Below, piece by piece: positions 49,308 to 58,446 of a stretch of DNA of 64,000 bases. Under the pieces are notes generated by a model. It was not told the origin of the DNA. It searched no databases and was given only the letters and a program-made list of their open reading frames with translations. A program made the translations under genes and the position numbers. Location of the stretch: the NCBI GenBank assembly GCA_965216915.1, contig CBDCGS010000011.1:682001-746000 (forward strand), given 5' to 3'. The stretch comes from CBDCGS01 sp965216915 (GTDB lineage: Bacteria; Pseudomonadota; Alphaproteobacteria; UBA828). Position 1 is the first letter of the stretch; every line of letters starts with the position of its first letter.

Positions 49308-50576
49308 TTAAGCGACGAAGCGCCCGGCCTTGAAGGGCGCCAGATCGAGATCGGTCGCCTCGCCGGCGACCTCTTGCGCAACCAACCGCCCCGTGATCGC
49401 TCCCGCGGTAATCCCGATGTGACCATGTCCGAACGCGAAGAACGCGTTTGGGCAGTGCGGCGCCCGTCCCAGGACCGGGAGGGAGTCGGGCATCGAAGGG
49501 CGGAACCCCATCCAACGGCTCTGGCGGGTGGTGTCGAGGCCCGGAAGCAAGCGCTGGCTCACGGCCACGAGGCTCGCGTGGCGCGCGGGGGTCGGCGGTG
49601 CCTCGAGGCCGCCGAGCTCAACCGTGCCGGCGGCGCGCAGGCCGTGCTCCATGGGCGTGATCGCAAACTGCAGATCGCCTGATGCGATGGGCAGCGACAG
49701 ATCAACCCCGGGTGCCTCGAACATCACATGGTAGCCGCGCTCGGTATCGAGCGGCACCGGGCTGCCGAGCTGCGTGGCGAGCGGCTTGGACCAGGCGCCG
49801 GCGGCGACCACCACCGCATCGGCGGCCCAGCTGCCTGCAGCTCCGATCACGGTATTGACCCGGCCGTCCTCAAATGAAAAGGCACGCGCCGCATCGCGAA
49901 CGATCTCGCCGTCCCGCTCGCGCACCGCGGCGGCCAATGTCTGCACGAGGCGGTGCGGATTCACCGTCTGACCGCAATCGGGAAAAAGCACGCCGCGCCG
50001 CGCGCGCGGCGTCACCGCGGGCGCGAGCTGACCGATCTCGTCGACGCCGAGCAGCTCGATCCGCACGCCGTGCCGCTCGCGGATGGCACGCGCATTCGCG
50101 TCGCGTGCAAATGCAGCCTCGCTCTCATAGACCATGAGCCAGCCCCGGCGCCGAAAGAGATCGCGGGCGCCGGCGGCATCGAGCAGTGGCAGGTAGCAAT
50201 CATAGGCCTCCGCGAGCAAGCCGGCGAGCGCCTGCGAGATCTCCGATACCCGGCGCGGCGTGCTGGCGCGGACGAACCGGTAGAGCCACGGGGCGAGCCG
50301 CGGCAGATAGGGCCATCGGATCGACAGCGGCGCGTGGCGCGCGAGCAGCATGCGCGGCACGTCCCACACGATGCCGGGCATGCCCACGGGCGTCACATGA
50401 TCGATCGCTATGACACCGGCGTTGCCCTTCGACGCGCCCTCTCCCGGCTCCGCTGGGTCCAGCAGGATGACATGCCAACCGCGCTCCTGCAGGTTGAGCG
50501 CAACGCAGACGCCCACGATCCCGGCCCCGAGCACGACGGCGGTTTTCGGTTTGGTGGTCCGGTGATCATGCGACAC
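49308..50576 (-). CDS. D-amino-acid dehydrogenase (DadA-like FAD oxidoreductase)
   Basis: A 422-residue flavoprotein of the DAO family with VVLGAGIVGVCVALNLQERG (FAD), GNAGVIAIDH, TERGYHVMFEAP and GHGHIGITAGAITGRLVAQE near the C-terminus, as in DadA-type dehydrogenases. It would oxidise D-amino acids or related secondary amines and pass electrons to the quinone pool. GTG 50576 is chosen for position relative to the FAD motif and the GAGGAAGAG upstream; the frame is open to 50768. It is convergent with korB. Confidence 0.88.
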   Translation of the reverse strand: MSHDHRTTKPKTAVVLGAGIVGVCVALNLQERGWHVILLDPAEPGEGASKGNAGVIAIDHVTPVGMPGIVWDVPRMLLARHAPLSIRWPYLPRLAPWLYRFVRASTPRRVSEISQALAGLLAEAYDCYLPLLDAAGARDLFRRRGWLMVYESEAAFARDANARAIRERHGVRIELLGVDEIGQLAPAVTPRARRGVLFPDCGQTVNPHRLVQTLAAAVRERDGEIVRDAARAFSFEDGRVNTVIGAAGSWAADAVVVAAGAWSKPLATQLGSPVPLDTERGYHVMFEAPGVDLSLPIASGDLQFAITPMEHGLRAAGTVELGGLEAPPTPARHASLVAVSQRLLPGLDTTRQSRWMGFRPSMPDSLPVLGRAPHCPNAFFAFGHGHIGITAGAITGRLVAQEVAGEATDLDLAPFKAGRFVA

Positions 50577-50727
50577 GGCGCGTCCGCTCTTCCTCGCAAC
50601 AGATGCCGAGGATTGTAAGGCTGAAAGCCGGCCGATCGGGCCGAAATCGGCCGAAACCATCGGCCCTGTTTCTCTGACTCGGCTTGTGGGATACGTTATC
50701 CGAGCATCTCGCTCGCGGTTGGAGCGC

Positions 50728-52497
50728 ATGGTGGGCAAACGCAAGACATTCCGCGTCTTCCTCGTCAAGCCGTCGCACTATGACGACGACGGCTATGTCA
50801 TCCAGTGGTTCCGCTCGGCGATCCCGTCGAACTCGCTTGCCTCGGTCTATGGCCTCATCCTCCAGTGTGCCGAGCGACGCGTGCTGGGCGACGACGTCGA
50901 TATCGAGATCACCGCGTTTGACGAGACGAACACGGTCCTCCCGATCAAGCGGATCATCCGTGATTTGAGGCGCGCCGACGGCGGTTTCGTCGGATTCGTC
51001 GGCGTGCAGTCCAATCAGTTTCCGCGCACGGTCGACGTGGCCCGCCAGTTTCGTGCGGCGGGCCTGCCGGTCGTTGTCGGCGGCTTTCATGTGAGCGGTT
51101 GCCTCGCCATGCTGCCGGAGCTGCCCGCGGATATCCGCGAGGCGCAGGAAATGGGGGTCGTGCTCTACGCAGGCGAGGCGGAAGGGCGCATGGACCGGCT
51201 GCTGCGCGATGTCTACGAGGATCGCCTGGAGCCGATCTACAACCACATGGCCGATTTGCCGGCGATGGCGGAGGCGGCCGTCCCGTTCTTGCCCGAATCG
51301 GTGGTGAAGCGAGCGATGGGGCGTTACACGAGCTTCGACTCAGGCCGCGGCTGTCCCTTTCAATGCAGCTTTTGCACCATCATCAACGTGCAGGGCCGCA
51401 AGTCCCGCTATCGCACGCCCGACGATATCGAGGCCATCATCCGCGCGAACGCGGACCAGGGCATCAACCGTTTTTTCATCACCGACGACAACTTCGCGCG
51501 AAACAAGGGCTGGGAGGCGATTCTCGACCGCATGATTCATCTGCGCGAGGTCGAGAATTTCCGGTTCAAGTTCATCTTTCAGGTCGATACGCTCTGTCAC
51601 CGGATTCCGAATTTCATCGAGAAGGCGGCGCGCGCCGGATGCAACCGCGTGTTCATCGGTCTCGAGAACGTGAATCCCGAATCGCTGATGGGCGCCAAGA
51701 AGCGTCAAAACAAGATTTGGGAGTATCGCAAGATGCTCCAGGCCTGGAAGGACGCTGGGATCATTACCTATGCCGGCTACATTTTGGGCTTTCCAACCGA
51801 CACCCCCGAATCGATCAGGCGCGACATCGAGATCATCAAGAGCGAGCTCCCGCTCGATCTCGTGGAGTTCTTCAACCTGACGCCGCTGCCCGGCTCCGAG
51901 GATCACCGGATGCTTCTCGCCGACGGGGTATGGATGGACCCCGACATGAACAAATACGACCTCAACCACGTCACCACGCAGCATCCGAACATGTCGATCG
52001 AGCGATGGGGGGAGGTCTATCAGGACGCCTGGAAACAGTACTACACCCGTGAGCACATCGAGACGATCCTGCGGCGCGGCGCGGCGCGCGGGATCAAGAC
52101 CCGCAAACTGTTTCTTCCACTCGGCGCGTTCTACGGCGCCATCACCTTCGAGAAGGTGCACCCGCTCGAGGCCGGAATGTTTCGACGCAAGGTCCGCAGG
52201 CAGCGACGCCATGGGCTGCCGTTGGAAAATCCGTTGATTTTCTATCCGCGCCGGCTGTGGGAAATCACGGCCAGCCACGCCGGGTGGCTGCGGCTCTATT
52301 TGCGTTACCGGCGCGTCGCGCGGTTCGTCGACGCCGATCCACACAAAGCCGCCTACACCGACGCCGCGCTGGCGTCGGCGCAGGACGATGGTGAGGACGA
52401 GCTCGAACTGATGAAGGTGCATCAGGAAGCGATTCCGGAGACCTACGGCAGGCCGAGCAGTTCCAGCGGCCCTGCGCAGTCCGCGGCGGCCGAATAA
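50728..52497 (+). CDS. Radical SAM protein with N-terminal B12-binding-like domain
   Basis: A 589-residue protein. Residues about 8-150 (FRVFLVKPSHYDDDGYVIQW) form a Rossmann-like, possibly cobalamin-binding domain without the usual DxHxxG motif. The radical SAM domain follows with Cys209, Cys213 and Cys216 (GCPFQCSFC), then IINVQGRKSRYRTPDDIEAI and FRFKFIFQVDTLC. The C-terminal 180 residues are basic and unassigned. ATG 50728 is preferred; a GTG at 50686 in frame is possible. It is divergent from the dadA-like gene. Similar proteins act in lipid, hopanoid or pigment methylation, but the product here is not known. Confidence 0.88.
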   Translation: MVGKRKTFRVFLVKPSHYDDDGYVIQWFRSAIPSNSLASVYGLILQCAERRVLGDDVDIEITAFDETNTVLPIKRIIRDLRRADGGFVGFVGVQSNQFPRTVDVARQFRAAGLPVVVGGFHVSGCLAMLPELPADIREAQEMGVVLYAGEAEGRMDRLLRDVYEDRLEPIYNHMADLPAMAEAAVPFLPESVVKRAMGRYTSFDSGRGCPFQCSFCTIINVQGRKSRYRTPDDIEAIIRANADQGINRFFITDDNFARNKGWEAILDRMIHLREVENFRFKFIFQVDTLCHRIPNFIEKAARAGCNRVFIGLENVNPESLMGAKKRQNKIWEYRKMLQAWKDAGIITYAGYILGFPTDTPESIRRDIEIIKSELPLDLVEFFNLTPLPGSEDHRMLLADGVWMDPDMNKYDLNHVTTQHPNMSIERWGEVYQDAWKQYYTREHIETILRRGAARGIKTRKLFLPLGAFYGAITFEKVHPLEAGMFRRKVRRQRRHGLPLENPLIFYPRRLWEITASHAGWLRLYLRYRRVARFVDADPHKAAYTDAALASAQDDGEDELELMKVHQEAIPETYGRPSSSSGPAQSAAAE

Positions 52498-52518
52498 GCG
52501 GGCGCGTAGCGTGCCGCG

Positions 52519-52944
52519 TCACGCCGCGTCGTCGCCGTCGGTATGGGGAAAATTCTCCGACAGATAGGCGCCGAATGCTCGGCACGCATCGACGGTCGTG
52601 AACACCCCCGCGAGGCGCCCTCGGCGCGTCACGATCGCCGAGCTGATATGACGCTCCGCCATGGTCAACAGCACCGTTTCAAGCGGCTCGTCGAGCTCGA
52701 CCACGTAGGCATCGGCGACCGCACAATCGCCTACTGCGAGCGTCGCGCCCGACGGCCCGCCTTTGCGAGCGGCCGCGATGTCATGCGGCGTCAGCACACC
52801 GACGATACGTCGTTCCTCGACGACGGGGAGGTGGTGCACATTGTGTTGCGCCATCAACGCCTCCGCATCGGAGACGGGCGAAACCGGTGAAACCGAGTAG
52901 GGAAAAGGCGTCATCGCGGTCTTGAGGGTGGGAATGGAAGGCAT
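52519..52944 (-). CDS. Two-CBS-domain protein
   Basis: A 141-residue protein of two CBS motifs (about 5-65 and 75-135), with HNVHHLPVVEERRIVGVLTP and RHISSAIVTRRGRLAGVFTT. Such stand-alone pairs bind adenine nucleotides and sense energy state. It is divergent from the two-domain kinase gene across a region holding an FNR/FixK-type box, and it opens the stress and low-oxygen cluster at 52.5-64 kb. Confidence 0.92.
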   Translation of the reverse strand: MPSIPTLKTAMTPFPYSVSPVSPVSDAEALMAQHNVHHLPVVEERRIVGVLTPHDIAAARKGGPSGATLAVGDCAVADAYVVELDEPLETVLLTMAERHISSAIVTRRGRLAGVFTTVDACRAFGAYLSENFPHTDGDDAA

Positions 52945-53050
52945 GATCGAGGGGTCTCCGATCCGAGATTTTCATAACGGGACAACCTGATCTTATGGTC
53001 GGATGATCCCCGCAATCGATCAAGGGTGAGCCAATTCCGCCGGCGCGCCC

Positions 53051-53064
53051 GTGAGCTAGATCAA
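53051..53064. promoter_or_regulatory. FNR/FixK-type box (near-consensus)
   Basis: GTGAGCTAGATCAA matches TTGA-N6-TCAA at seven of the eight conserved positions. Its centre is about 52 bp before the kinase start at 53110, a plausible activating distance, and it is also upstream of the divergent CBS gene. Confidence 0.55.
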
Positions 53065-53109
53065 ACACGCACTTCCGCCCCGGTTCGACACTCTGCTCAA
53101 GGATCGCTC

Positions 53110-54696
53110 ATGCGTGTCGGCACTCTCACCGAAGACCAAACGGCAGCCATCGAGGTTCTTTCTGATCCGCGCACGCATGGCGGCGCCGCGGTCTCACGCA
53201 TCGATACCCACGGCGCGCATATTTTTCTCGCTGGCGCGCGCGCCTACAAGCTGAAGCGCGCCGTGGTCTTTCCGTATCTGGATTATGGCTCGGCGGCGAT
53301 CCGGCGCGCGCATTGTGAGGCCGAGGTCGCCATCAACCGGCGCACGGCGCCCGAGATCTACCTCGGTGTGGCCCCGCTCACGGCAGATCCTGCGGGTCGT
53401 GTGTCGTTGGGCACGATCGGCGACACGCCCGAGGCCGCCATTGATTGGGTGGTGGTGATGCGGCGATTCGACCAGGAGGCCATTCTCGACAATCGCGCGC
53501 GCGCGGGTGCGCTCGACCGCGCGACCATTGAGGAGGTCGCGGAGGCGGTTGCCGCGTTCCACGCGGCAGCGGAGCCTCATCGGGGGATCGGCTCCGCAGA
53601 GGCGATGGGTGGGGTCGTGCGCGAGAACCTCGAGGAATTCGCCGGCGATCCGGCGCTTTTTCCGCCACCTGACGTTGGCCAACTGCGCGCATCGGTCAAC
53701 GGGTGGCTAGACCGAACCGCGTCGTTGCTGGACACGCGCGAAATGGCCGGAAAAGTCCGGCATTGCCACGGCGATTTGCATCTCAGAAATATCTGCGTTG
53801 TGGACGGGGTGCCCCGTCTCTTCGATGCGATCGAGTTTGACGAGAGCCTCGCCGTTACCGACGTGCTCTACGATCTCGCCTATTTGTTGATGGATCTGGA
53901 CCATCGGGCGCTCCGCCCGCTGGCAAACGCCGCGCTCAACCGGTACATGCTCCGATTGGAGGACTTCGCGGGCCTGGCGGCCCTTCCGCTTTTTCTGTCC
54001 ACGCGCGCCGCGATCCGGGCCAAGGTGGCCGCGAGCGCGCTCGCGGTCGCGCCGGACATCGGCGGTGTGGGCGCACAAATGCGGCGCGAGATCTCCGATT
54101 ATTTTCACGCCGCGCGGCGCTACCTCGCGCCCGCCGCACCGAGACTGTTGGCGGTTAGCGGCCTGTCGGGTTCCGGCAAATCGACCGTGGCGCGGCTGCT
54201 AGCGCCGGAGATCGGGCCCTCGCCGGGCGCGCTCATCCTGCGGAGCGATGAGATCCGCAAGGCCTTGCATGGCGCGGACCTGACAGCGCGGCTCCCCGTC
54301 GAAGCCTACGGCAATGCTGTCACGGCGCGGACATACGAAACGCTCATCGAGAACGCGCGCCTCACCCTCGAGGCAGGGCACGCCGTGATCGTCGACGCAA
54401 CGCTGCTGCGGGAGGACGCACGCCGGCGCCTCGAGGTGCTGGCGCGCGAGACCGGCGTGCGGCTCGAGGGCGTTTGGCTCGACGCAAAACCGGACACCCT
54501 TCTGGAGCGCGTCCGAGCACGCGGACCGGACGCGTCTGATGCGGATGATGCGGTCGTCGAGCAGCAGTTGCAGGCGTCGCCGGGCGCGGTTTCCTGGCCT
54601 CGGGTGCCGGCCGATGGCACGCCTGAGGAGGTTTGCGAGGCGGCGCGGGCAATCTTCTCAGCTACAGACCCGTCCGATCGGTCCGGTGGCGACTGA
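53110..54696 (+). CDS. Two-domain protein: phosphotransferase-like plus P-loop kinase
   Basis: A 528-residue protein. The N-terminal half (about 1-340) resembles aminoglycoside-phosphotransferase-like kinases, with the Brenner motif CHGDLHLRNICV (His220-Gly-Asp222) and FDAIEFDESL. The C-terminal half (about 345-520) is a gluconate-kinase/zeta-toxin-like P-loop kinase with GLSGSGKST (Lys357), LRSDEIRKAL and VIVDATLLREDARRR. This fusion is a recurring AAA-family or COG0645-type protein found in stress clusters; its substrate is not known. ATG 53110 follows AAGGATC. Confidence 0.88.
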   Translation: MRVGTLTEDQTAAIEVLSDPRTHGGAAVSRIDTHGAHIFLAGARAYKLKRAVVFPYLDYGSAAIRRAHCEAEVAINRRTAPEIYLGVAPLTADPAGRVSLGTIGDTPEAAIDWVVVMRRFDQEAILDNRARAGALDRATIEEVAEAVAAFHAAAEPHRGIGSAEAMGGVVRENLEEFAGDPALFPPPDVGQLRASVNGWLDRTASLLDTREMAGKVRHCHGDLHLRNICVVDGVPRLFDAIEFDESLAVTDVLYDLAYLLMDLDHRALRPLANAALNRYMLRLEDFAGLAALPLFLSTRAAIRAKVAASALAVAPDIGGVGAQMRREISDYFHAARRYLAPAAPRLLAVSGLSGSGKSTVARLLAPEIGPSPGALILRSDEIRKALHGADLTARLPVEAYGNAVTARTYETLIENARLTLEAGHAVIVDATLLREDARRRLEVLARETGVRLEGVWLDAKPDTLLERVRARGPDASDADDAVVEQQLQASPGAVSWPRVPADGTPEEVCEAARAIFSATDPSDRSGGD

Positions 54697-54706
54697 TCCA
54701 AGTCAT
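54693..54706. promoter_or_regulatory. Weak FNR/FixK-type box
   Basis: CTGATCCAAGTCAT keeps the TGA-N6-TCA core of TTGA-N6-TCAA but not the outer bases. It sits about 71 bp before the tandem Usp gene, overlapping the end of the kinase gene. Listed because the neighbouring divergent promoters carry better copies. Confidence 0.3.
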
Positions 54707-54770
54707 CGACCTGATGCGCACTCCGGCTACGATAGGCGACAATAGCGCATTGCGAATCTTGAGGTGTGTC

Positions 54771-55610
54771 ATGGCGTTCAACACAATTTTGGTTGATCTC
54801 AACAACGACGAGCGAGACGAGCAGCGGCTCTCGATCGCGGCGATGCTGGCGACACCGGGGGAAAGCCATGTGGTCGGGCTTTTCGTGATCGCGCCCTTCT
54901 TCTATCCCCCGATGGGTCCCTTCACGCCGTCGTCGATGGACTTGCTCGCAGAAATCGAGAAGAGCTACCTCGAAGACACCAACGCGCTCGTCGAGAGCCT
55001 GCGTGAGCGCTCGGAGACGTGGGCGAAAAGCGCGGGTCTTGCCTTCGAATGGCGCGCTCCCAAAGGCATGCCGGTCACGGTCCTCCCCGTCCATGCGCGT
55101 CATGCGGACCTTGCCGTGATGGGGCAGCCCGACCCCTCCAGGACCGACCCGGCGCGTCCGCGCGAGCTTCCGACGGATGTGGTGCTCGATTCGGGCCGGC
55201 CCGTCCTCATCGTGCCCTATGCCGGCACCTTCGAGACCGTCGGGCAGCGTGTCATGGTGGCGTGGAACGCGACTCGCGAATCGGCGCGTGCCGTCTATGA
55301 CGCCATGCCCATCCTGCAGGCTGCGAACGAAGTCCATGTCGTCAGCATCGACCCGCCCGACGAATCGCGGATCGCGGGCTTCGACATTTCAGCTCAGCTC
55401 GCGCGGCACGGCGTCAAGACCATCACAAAACGGATCGTCTCGAGCGATATCAGCGTGGGCGACGTCATCCTCTCGGAGGCGGCCGATCTTTCCGCCGACC
55501 TCATCGTGATGGGCGCTTATGGGCACTCACGGTTCCGCGAAATGGTGCTAGGCGGCGCCTCGCGGCTCATCATGTCGTCGATGACCGTGCCGATCCTGAT
55601 GTCGCACTAA
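54771..55610 (+). CDS. Tandem-domain universal stress protein
   Basis: A 279-residue protein with two UspA domains (about 1-145 and 155-279). The second domain has the ATP-binding signature MGAYGHSRFREMVLGGAS, while the first (MGQPDPSRTDPARPRELPT) lacks a clean one and may be non-binding. ATG 54771 has GAGGTG upstream. It is 74 bp after the kinase gene and convergent with the amino-acid permease. Confidence 0.93.
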   Translation: MAFNTILVDLNNDERDEQRLSIAAMLATPGESHVVGLFVIAPFFYPPMGPFTPSSMDLLAEIEKSYLEDTNALVESLRERSETWAKSAGLAFEWRAPKGMPVTVLPVHARHADLAVMGQPDPSRTDPARPRELPTDVVLDSGRPVLIVPYAGTFETVGQRVMVAWNATRESARAVYDAMPILQAANEVHVVSIDPPDESRIAGFDISAQLARHGVKTITKRIVSSDISVGDVILSEAADLSADLIVMGAYGHSRFREMVLGGASRLIMSSMTVPILMSH

Positions 55611-55640
55611 AACCGCATCGGCGACGCCGAGGTCAGCCAA

Positions 55641-56930
55641 TCAAGCGCGGATAAAGGCGACGACCTGGAAAAGGGCGAAGGCGGCGCTCACGATCAAGCC
55701 GAGGAGCGGGACCCAGCGCGGCACGGTGAACACGTCGGCGGGTGCGAACGCGTCTCGACGTTTGACGCGAAACAAGGCGAGGTTGACCAGGGCGAACACG
55801 ATCAGTGCGATCAAAGACGTCGCCTGTGCCAGTGTGACGAGCGGGAGCCACAAAGCGAAAATCAGCACGAGACCGGTGACGAGCACGGTGGCGCGGACCG
55901 GCGTCTTGGTGCGCTGATCGACGACGCCGACCGCAGCGGGCAGCCAGCCGCGGTCGCTCAGCCCGTAGAGCACGCGCGAGGCCATGATGATTTGGATCAG
56001 CGCGCCGTTGACGATCGCGACGATGCTGATCATCGAGATAACCGTCGCCGATCCGCCCGATGCCTTGGTGTAGACCAGGGCGAGCGGCGCATCGTGCGCG
56101 GCGAGATCGGCGGGCGCCACGGTGAGGGTCGCGGCAAGCGAGAGCGCGATGTAGATGATTGTCGTCACGATGAGCGTGATGACGATCGCGCGCGGCAGAT
56201 TGCGCGAGACGTCCTTCACCTCTTCGGCGACGTTGACCATGTCCTCGAACCCGATGAAGGCATAGAACGCGAGCACCGCGCCCGACAGGATGGCGATCGC
56301 GTGCGCGCCACTCCAATCCGGCACGATCGCGGGCCAACGTGTCGCGAGATCGGGGTAGGCGTCGCGGGCAACCCAAATGACCAGGAGCAGCCCCGCGATC
56401 TCGACAACGGTAAAGAGGGCGGCGGCCGACACCGACTCCATCACACCCCATGCCGCCAAAGCGCCGAAGCCTACGACAAGCGCGGCGATCGCCAGCCAGC
56501 GGGGCACCTCGACGAATTCGTTCAGATAGCCGACGAACCCGTTCACGATAGCGGCCGACGACACGATTCCGGCGACCACCACAAGGAGGCCGACGCCGGT
56601 GGCCATCGTTCGATTGCCGAGGGCCTTGAACACATAGACCGCTTCGCCGGCGCTCTGTGGGAAACGGCCGCTGAGCTCGGCGAATGAAAGCGCAGAGACG
56701 GCCGCCAACAGAGACGCGATCACGAACGAGACGGGGGCGAACATCCCCGTGACGGCGGCGACCTCGCCGATTAGAACGTAGATGCCCGCGCCAAGCGTCG
56801 TGCCGAGGCCATAGAGCACAATGTGCGGTAGCGAAAGGGCGCGTTTGAGACGCACCCCTTCACGGTTCTCTTGCGGACCCCGATCGCGGGCTGCCTCGAT
56901 GGTCGGACGCGTGCGATCGGACTCGGCCAT
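55641..56930 (-). CDS. APC-family amino-acid permease
   Basis: A 429-residue integral membrane protein with about 12 hydrophobic segments and the family start RALSLPHIVLYGLGTTLGAG, where the unwound helix-1 GTTLGAGIYVLIG contacts substrate. AFYAFIGFEDMVNVAEEVKD is the helix-6 signature. It is the last gene of a probable minus-strand series hsp20-uspA-traR-permease (16 bp after the TraR-type gene). The substrate is unknown. Confidence 0.92.
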   Translation of the reverse strand: MAESDRTRPTIEAARDRGPQENREGVRLKRALSLPHIVLYGLGTTLGAGIYVLIGEVAAVTGMFAPVSFVIASLLAAVSALSFAELSGRFPQSAGEAVYVFKALGNRTMATGVGLLVVVAGIVSSAAIVNGFVGYLNEFVEVPRWLAIAALVVGFGALAAWGVMESVSAAALFTVVEIAGLLLVIWVARDAYPDLATRWPAIVPDWSGAHAIAILSGAVLAFYAFIGFEDMVNVAEEVKDVSRNLPRAIVITLIVTTIIYIALSLAATLTVAPADLAAHDAPLALVYTKASGGSATVISMISIVAIVNGALIQIIMASRVLYGLSDRGWLPAAVGVVDQRTKTPVRATVLVTGLVLIFALWLPLVTLAQATSLIALIVFALVNLALFRVKRRDAFAPADVFTVPRWVPLLGLIVSAAFALFQVVAFIRA

Positions 56931-56946
56931 GTCTCGCGCTTAGGGG

Positions 56947-57273
56947 TCAGCCCTCATCGGCGATACCGGCGCAGGCAATGCAACGGGTTGTGGACGGCAG
57001 CGCGGCCAGGCGCGCGGCTTCGATCTCACCGTTGCACATGTCGCAGAGCCCGTCTTGACCATGCTCGATGCGTTGGAGCGCGGTCTCGATCTGCTTGATC
57101 TCCCGCAGCGCCGCATTTTCGAGCCCTTCGAGCACCTCTTCGCCCTCCATCTCAGTGGCCCGTTCGGTCCAATTGCTGCTGTGGGACGCGCGCAAATCGC
57201 CCTCGTAATCCGCAACCTGCGCACGCAGCTCCTTCAAGCGTGTTTCCAATGCCGTCTTGCGATCGCTCGTCAT
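56947..57273 (-). CDS. TraR/DksA-type C4 zinc-finger protein
   Basis: A 108-residue protein with an N-terminal helical hairpin (about 5-70) and the zinc finger CDMCNGEIEAARLAALPS followed by CIACA. This makes a C-x2-C-x17-C-x2-C set. It lacks the DxxDxA tip of true DksA, so it is a short relative of uncertain action, perhaps touching RNA polymerase. It is flanked by Usp and permease genes on the same strand. Confidence 0.92.
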   Translation of the reverse strand: MTSDRKTALETRLKELRAQVADYEGDLRASHSSNWTERATEMEGEEVLEGLENAALREIKQIETALQRIEHGQDGLCDMCNGEIEAARLAALPSTTRCIACAGIADEG

Positions 57274-57295
57274 GATGTCGGGCCTTGATGTGTGG

Positions 57296-57739
57296 TCATT
57301 TGACGGTGAGTACGGGGCACTCGGCGTGGCTGGTCAGTTTAGCCGACACGCTGCCGATCAGAAGCCCTTCCATCCGGCCCTTTCCCCGCCGGCCGGTGAC
57401 GATGAGATCAGCACCCGTCCGCGCGCTATGCGCGATCAGCGTCGACGCAGGATCACCGCGCAGGACGGTCCATTGCAGCGCGCAATTCGATCTCTCCCGG
57501 AGGCGCCGGATAAAAGGGCGCAGCAGCTGCTCCTCGTAGGCATGCGCCTCGACGGATTCAGGATTATCCACATGTTCAATATCGGCAAATGCGGAAACAC
57601 CGGCCGGCGCGTGGCTATGATCGACCACCATCACGACATGGAGGCTGGCGCCATATTTCTCGGCCAGATCCCCTGCCAAGGCACCGGCCCGTTCGGCGTG
57701 GTCGGAACCGTCATATGCGAGGAGTATCGTTTGGATCAT
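57296..57739 (-). CDS. Universal stress protein UspA family
   Basis: A 147-residue single-domain Usp with ILLAYDGSDHAERAGALAGD and the ATP-binding motif TGRRGKGRMEGLLIGSVS (G-x2-G-x9-G-S). ATG 57739 begins MIQTILLAYDGSD. It lies downstream of the hsp20 terminator and 22 bp before the TraR-type gene, so it may have its own promoter or depend on read-through. Confidence 0.94.
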   Translation of the reverse strand: MIQTILLAYDGSDHAERAGALAGDLAEKYGASLHVVMVVDHSHAPAGVSAFADIEHVDNPESVEAHAYEEQLLRPFIRRLRERSNCALQWTVLRGDPASTLIAHSARTGADLIVTGRRGKGRMEGLLIGSVSAKLTSHAECPVLTVK

Positions 57740-57780
57740 AAGGTCTCTCAGTTGCGGGTGGGGAACCAAATCGTCATCGT

Positions 57781-57835
57781 AATAAAGGGACGGCCCCTCC
57801 GACGGTCCGGGGGGAGGAAGAACGGAGGGGCCGTC
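57781..57835 (-). terminator. Terminator hairpin downstream of hsp20
   Basis: A perfect 12-bp stem, GACGGCCCCTCC (57789-57800) with GGAGGGGCCGTC (57824-57835), closes a 23-base loop. On the minus strand it is followed by CCTTTATT, a weak T-tract. It lies 17 bp past the hsp20 stop and would separate hsp20 from the uspA-traR-permease genes. Confidence 0.7.
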
Positions 57836-57851
57836 AACGGCAGCGCTCGGA

Positions 57852-58346
57852 TCAGGCGGCTTTCACCTCGATCCTGCGAGACGCCGCCTTCGCGTCGGGA
57901 TTGCGCGGCAGCTTGACCGTCAGCACGCCGTTTTTGAATGCGGCCTCGACCTTCTCTTCATCGACATCGAGCGGGAGCGATACCGAGCGCTGGAAGGCGC
58001 CATAGAGACGCTCGGCTCGGTAGAAGTTTTTCTCCTTTTCCTCCGTCTCGGCTTTTTTCTCGCCGCGCAGAGACAGGACACCGTCCGCCACTGTGACCTC
58101 GACGTCTTTTTCGTCGACGCCGGGTAGCTCGGCCGTGATTTCGAACCCATCCTTGGTTTCTGCGACGTCGATGTCGGGGGTCATCGCGAAACGCCGCGAT
58201 GCGCTCTCGCCGGCACGTTCTGGAACCCCGAAAAATTCCTCGACCAGCCGGTCGAATTCCTGCTGCAGGGAGCCTAGCTGGCCCCGCCCGTAGCGGGCCA
58301 CGTTGCGACCGTGACCTGGCCAAAACATCCGATCACGCACGCTCAT
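57852..58346 (-). CDS. Small heat-shock protein Hsp20/alpha-crystallin family
   Basis: A 164-residue chaperone. The N-terminal arm is rich in Arg and Phe, and the alpha-crystallin domain (about 60-150) shows PDIDVAETKDGFEITAELPG, VLSLRGEKKAETEEK and FQRSVSLPLDVDEEKVEAAF then KNGVLTVKLPR. ATG 58346 has a strong Shine-Dalgarno (GGAGGATCGC). It is divergent from the formate/nitrite-family transporter, with a perfect FNR/FixK box midway between them. Confidence 0.96.
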   Translation of the reverse strand: MSVRDRMFWPGHGRNVARYGRGQLGSLQQEFDRLVEEFFGVPERAGESASRRFAMTPDIDVAETKDGFEITAELPGVDEKDVEVTVADGVLSLRGEKKAETEEKEKNFYRAERLYGAFQRSVSLPLDVDEEKVEAAFKNGVLTVKLPRNPDAKAASRRIEVKAA

Positions 58347-58432
58347 GCGATCCTCCACTATCACTCGGTCGAGCGGCACCGCCGACGACGGCGCCCATCA
58401 TGGGAGGATGGCGCAATCAGCTTGGATGTGCT

Positions 58433-58446
58433 TTGAGTTGAATCAA
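58433..58446. promoter_or_regulatory. Perfect FNR/FixK-type box
   Basis: TTGAGTTGAATCAA fits TTGA-N6-TCAA exactly. Its centre is about 93 bp from the hsp20 start (58346) and 91 bp from the transporter start (58531), midway in this divergent promoter, so it may serve both genes. A FixL-like oxygen sensor is encoded 4.5 kb away in the same cluster. Confidence 0.65.
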
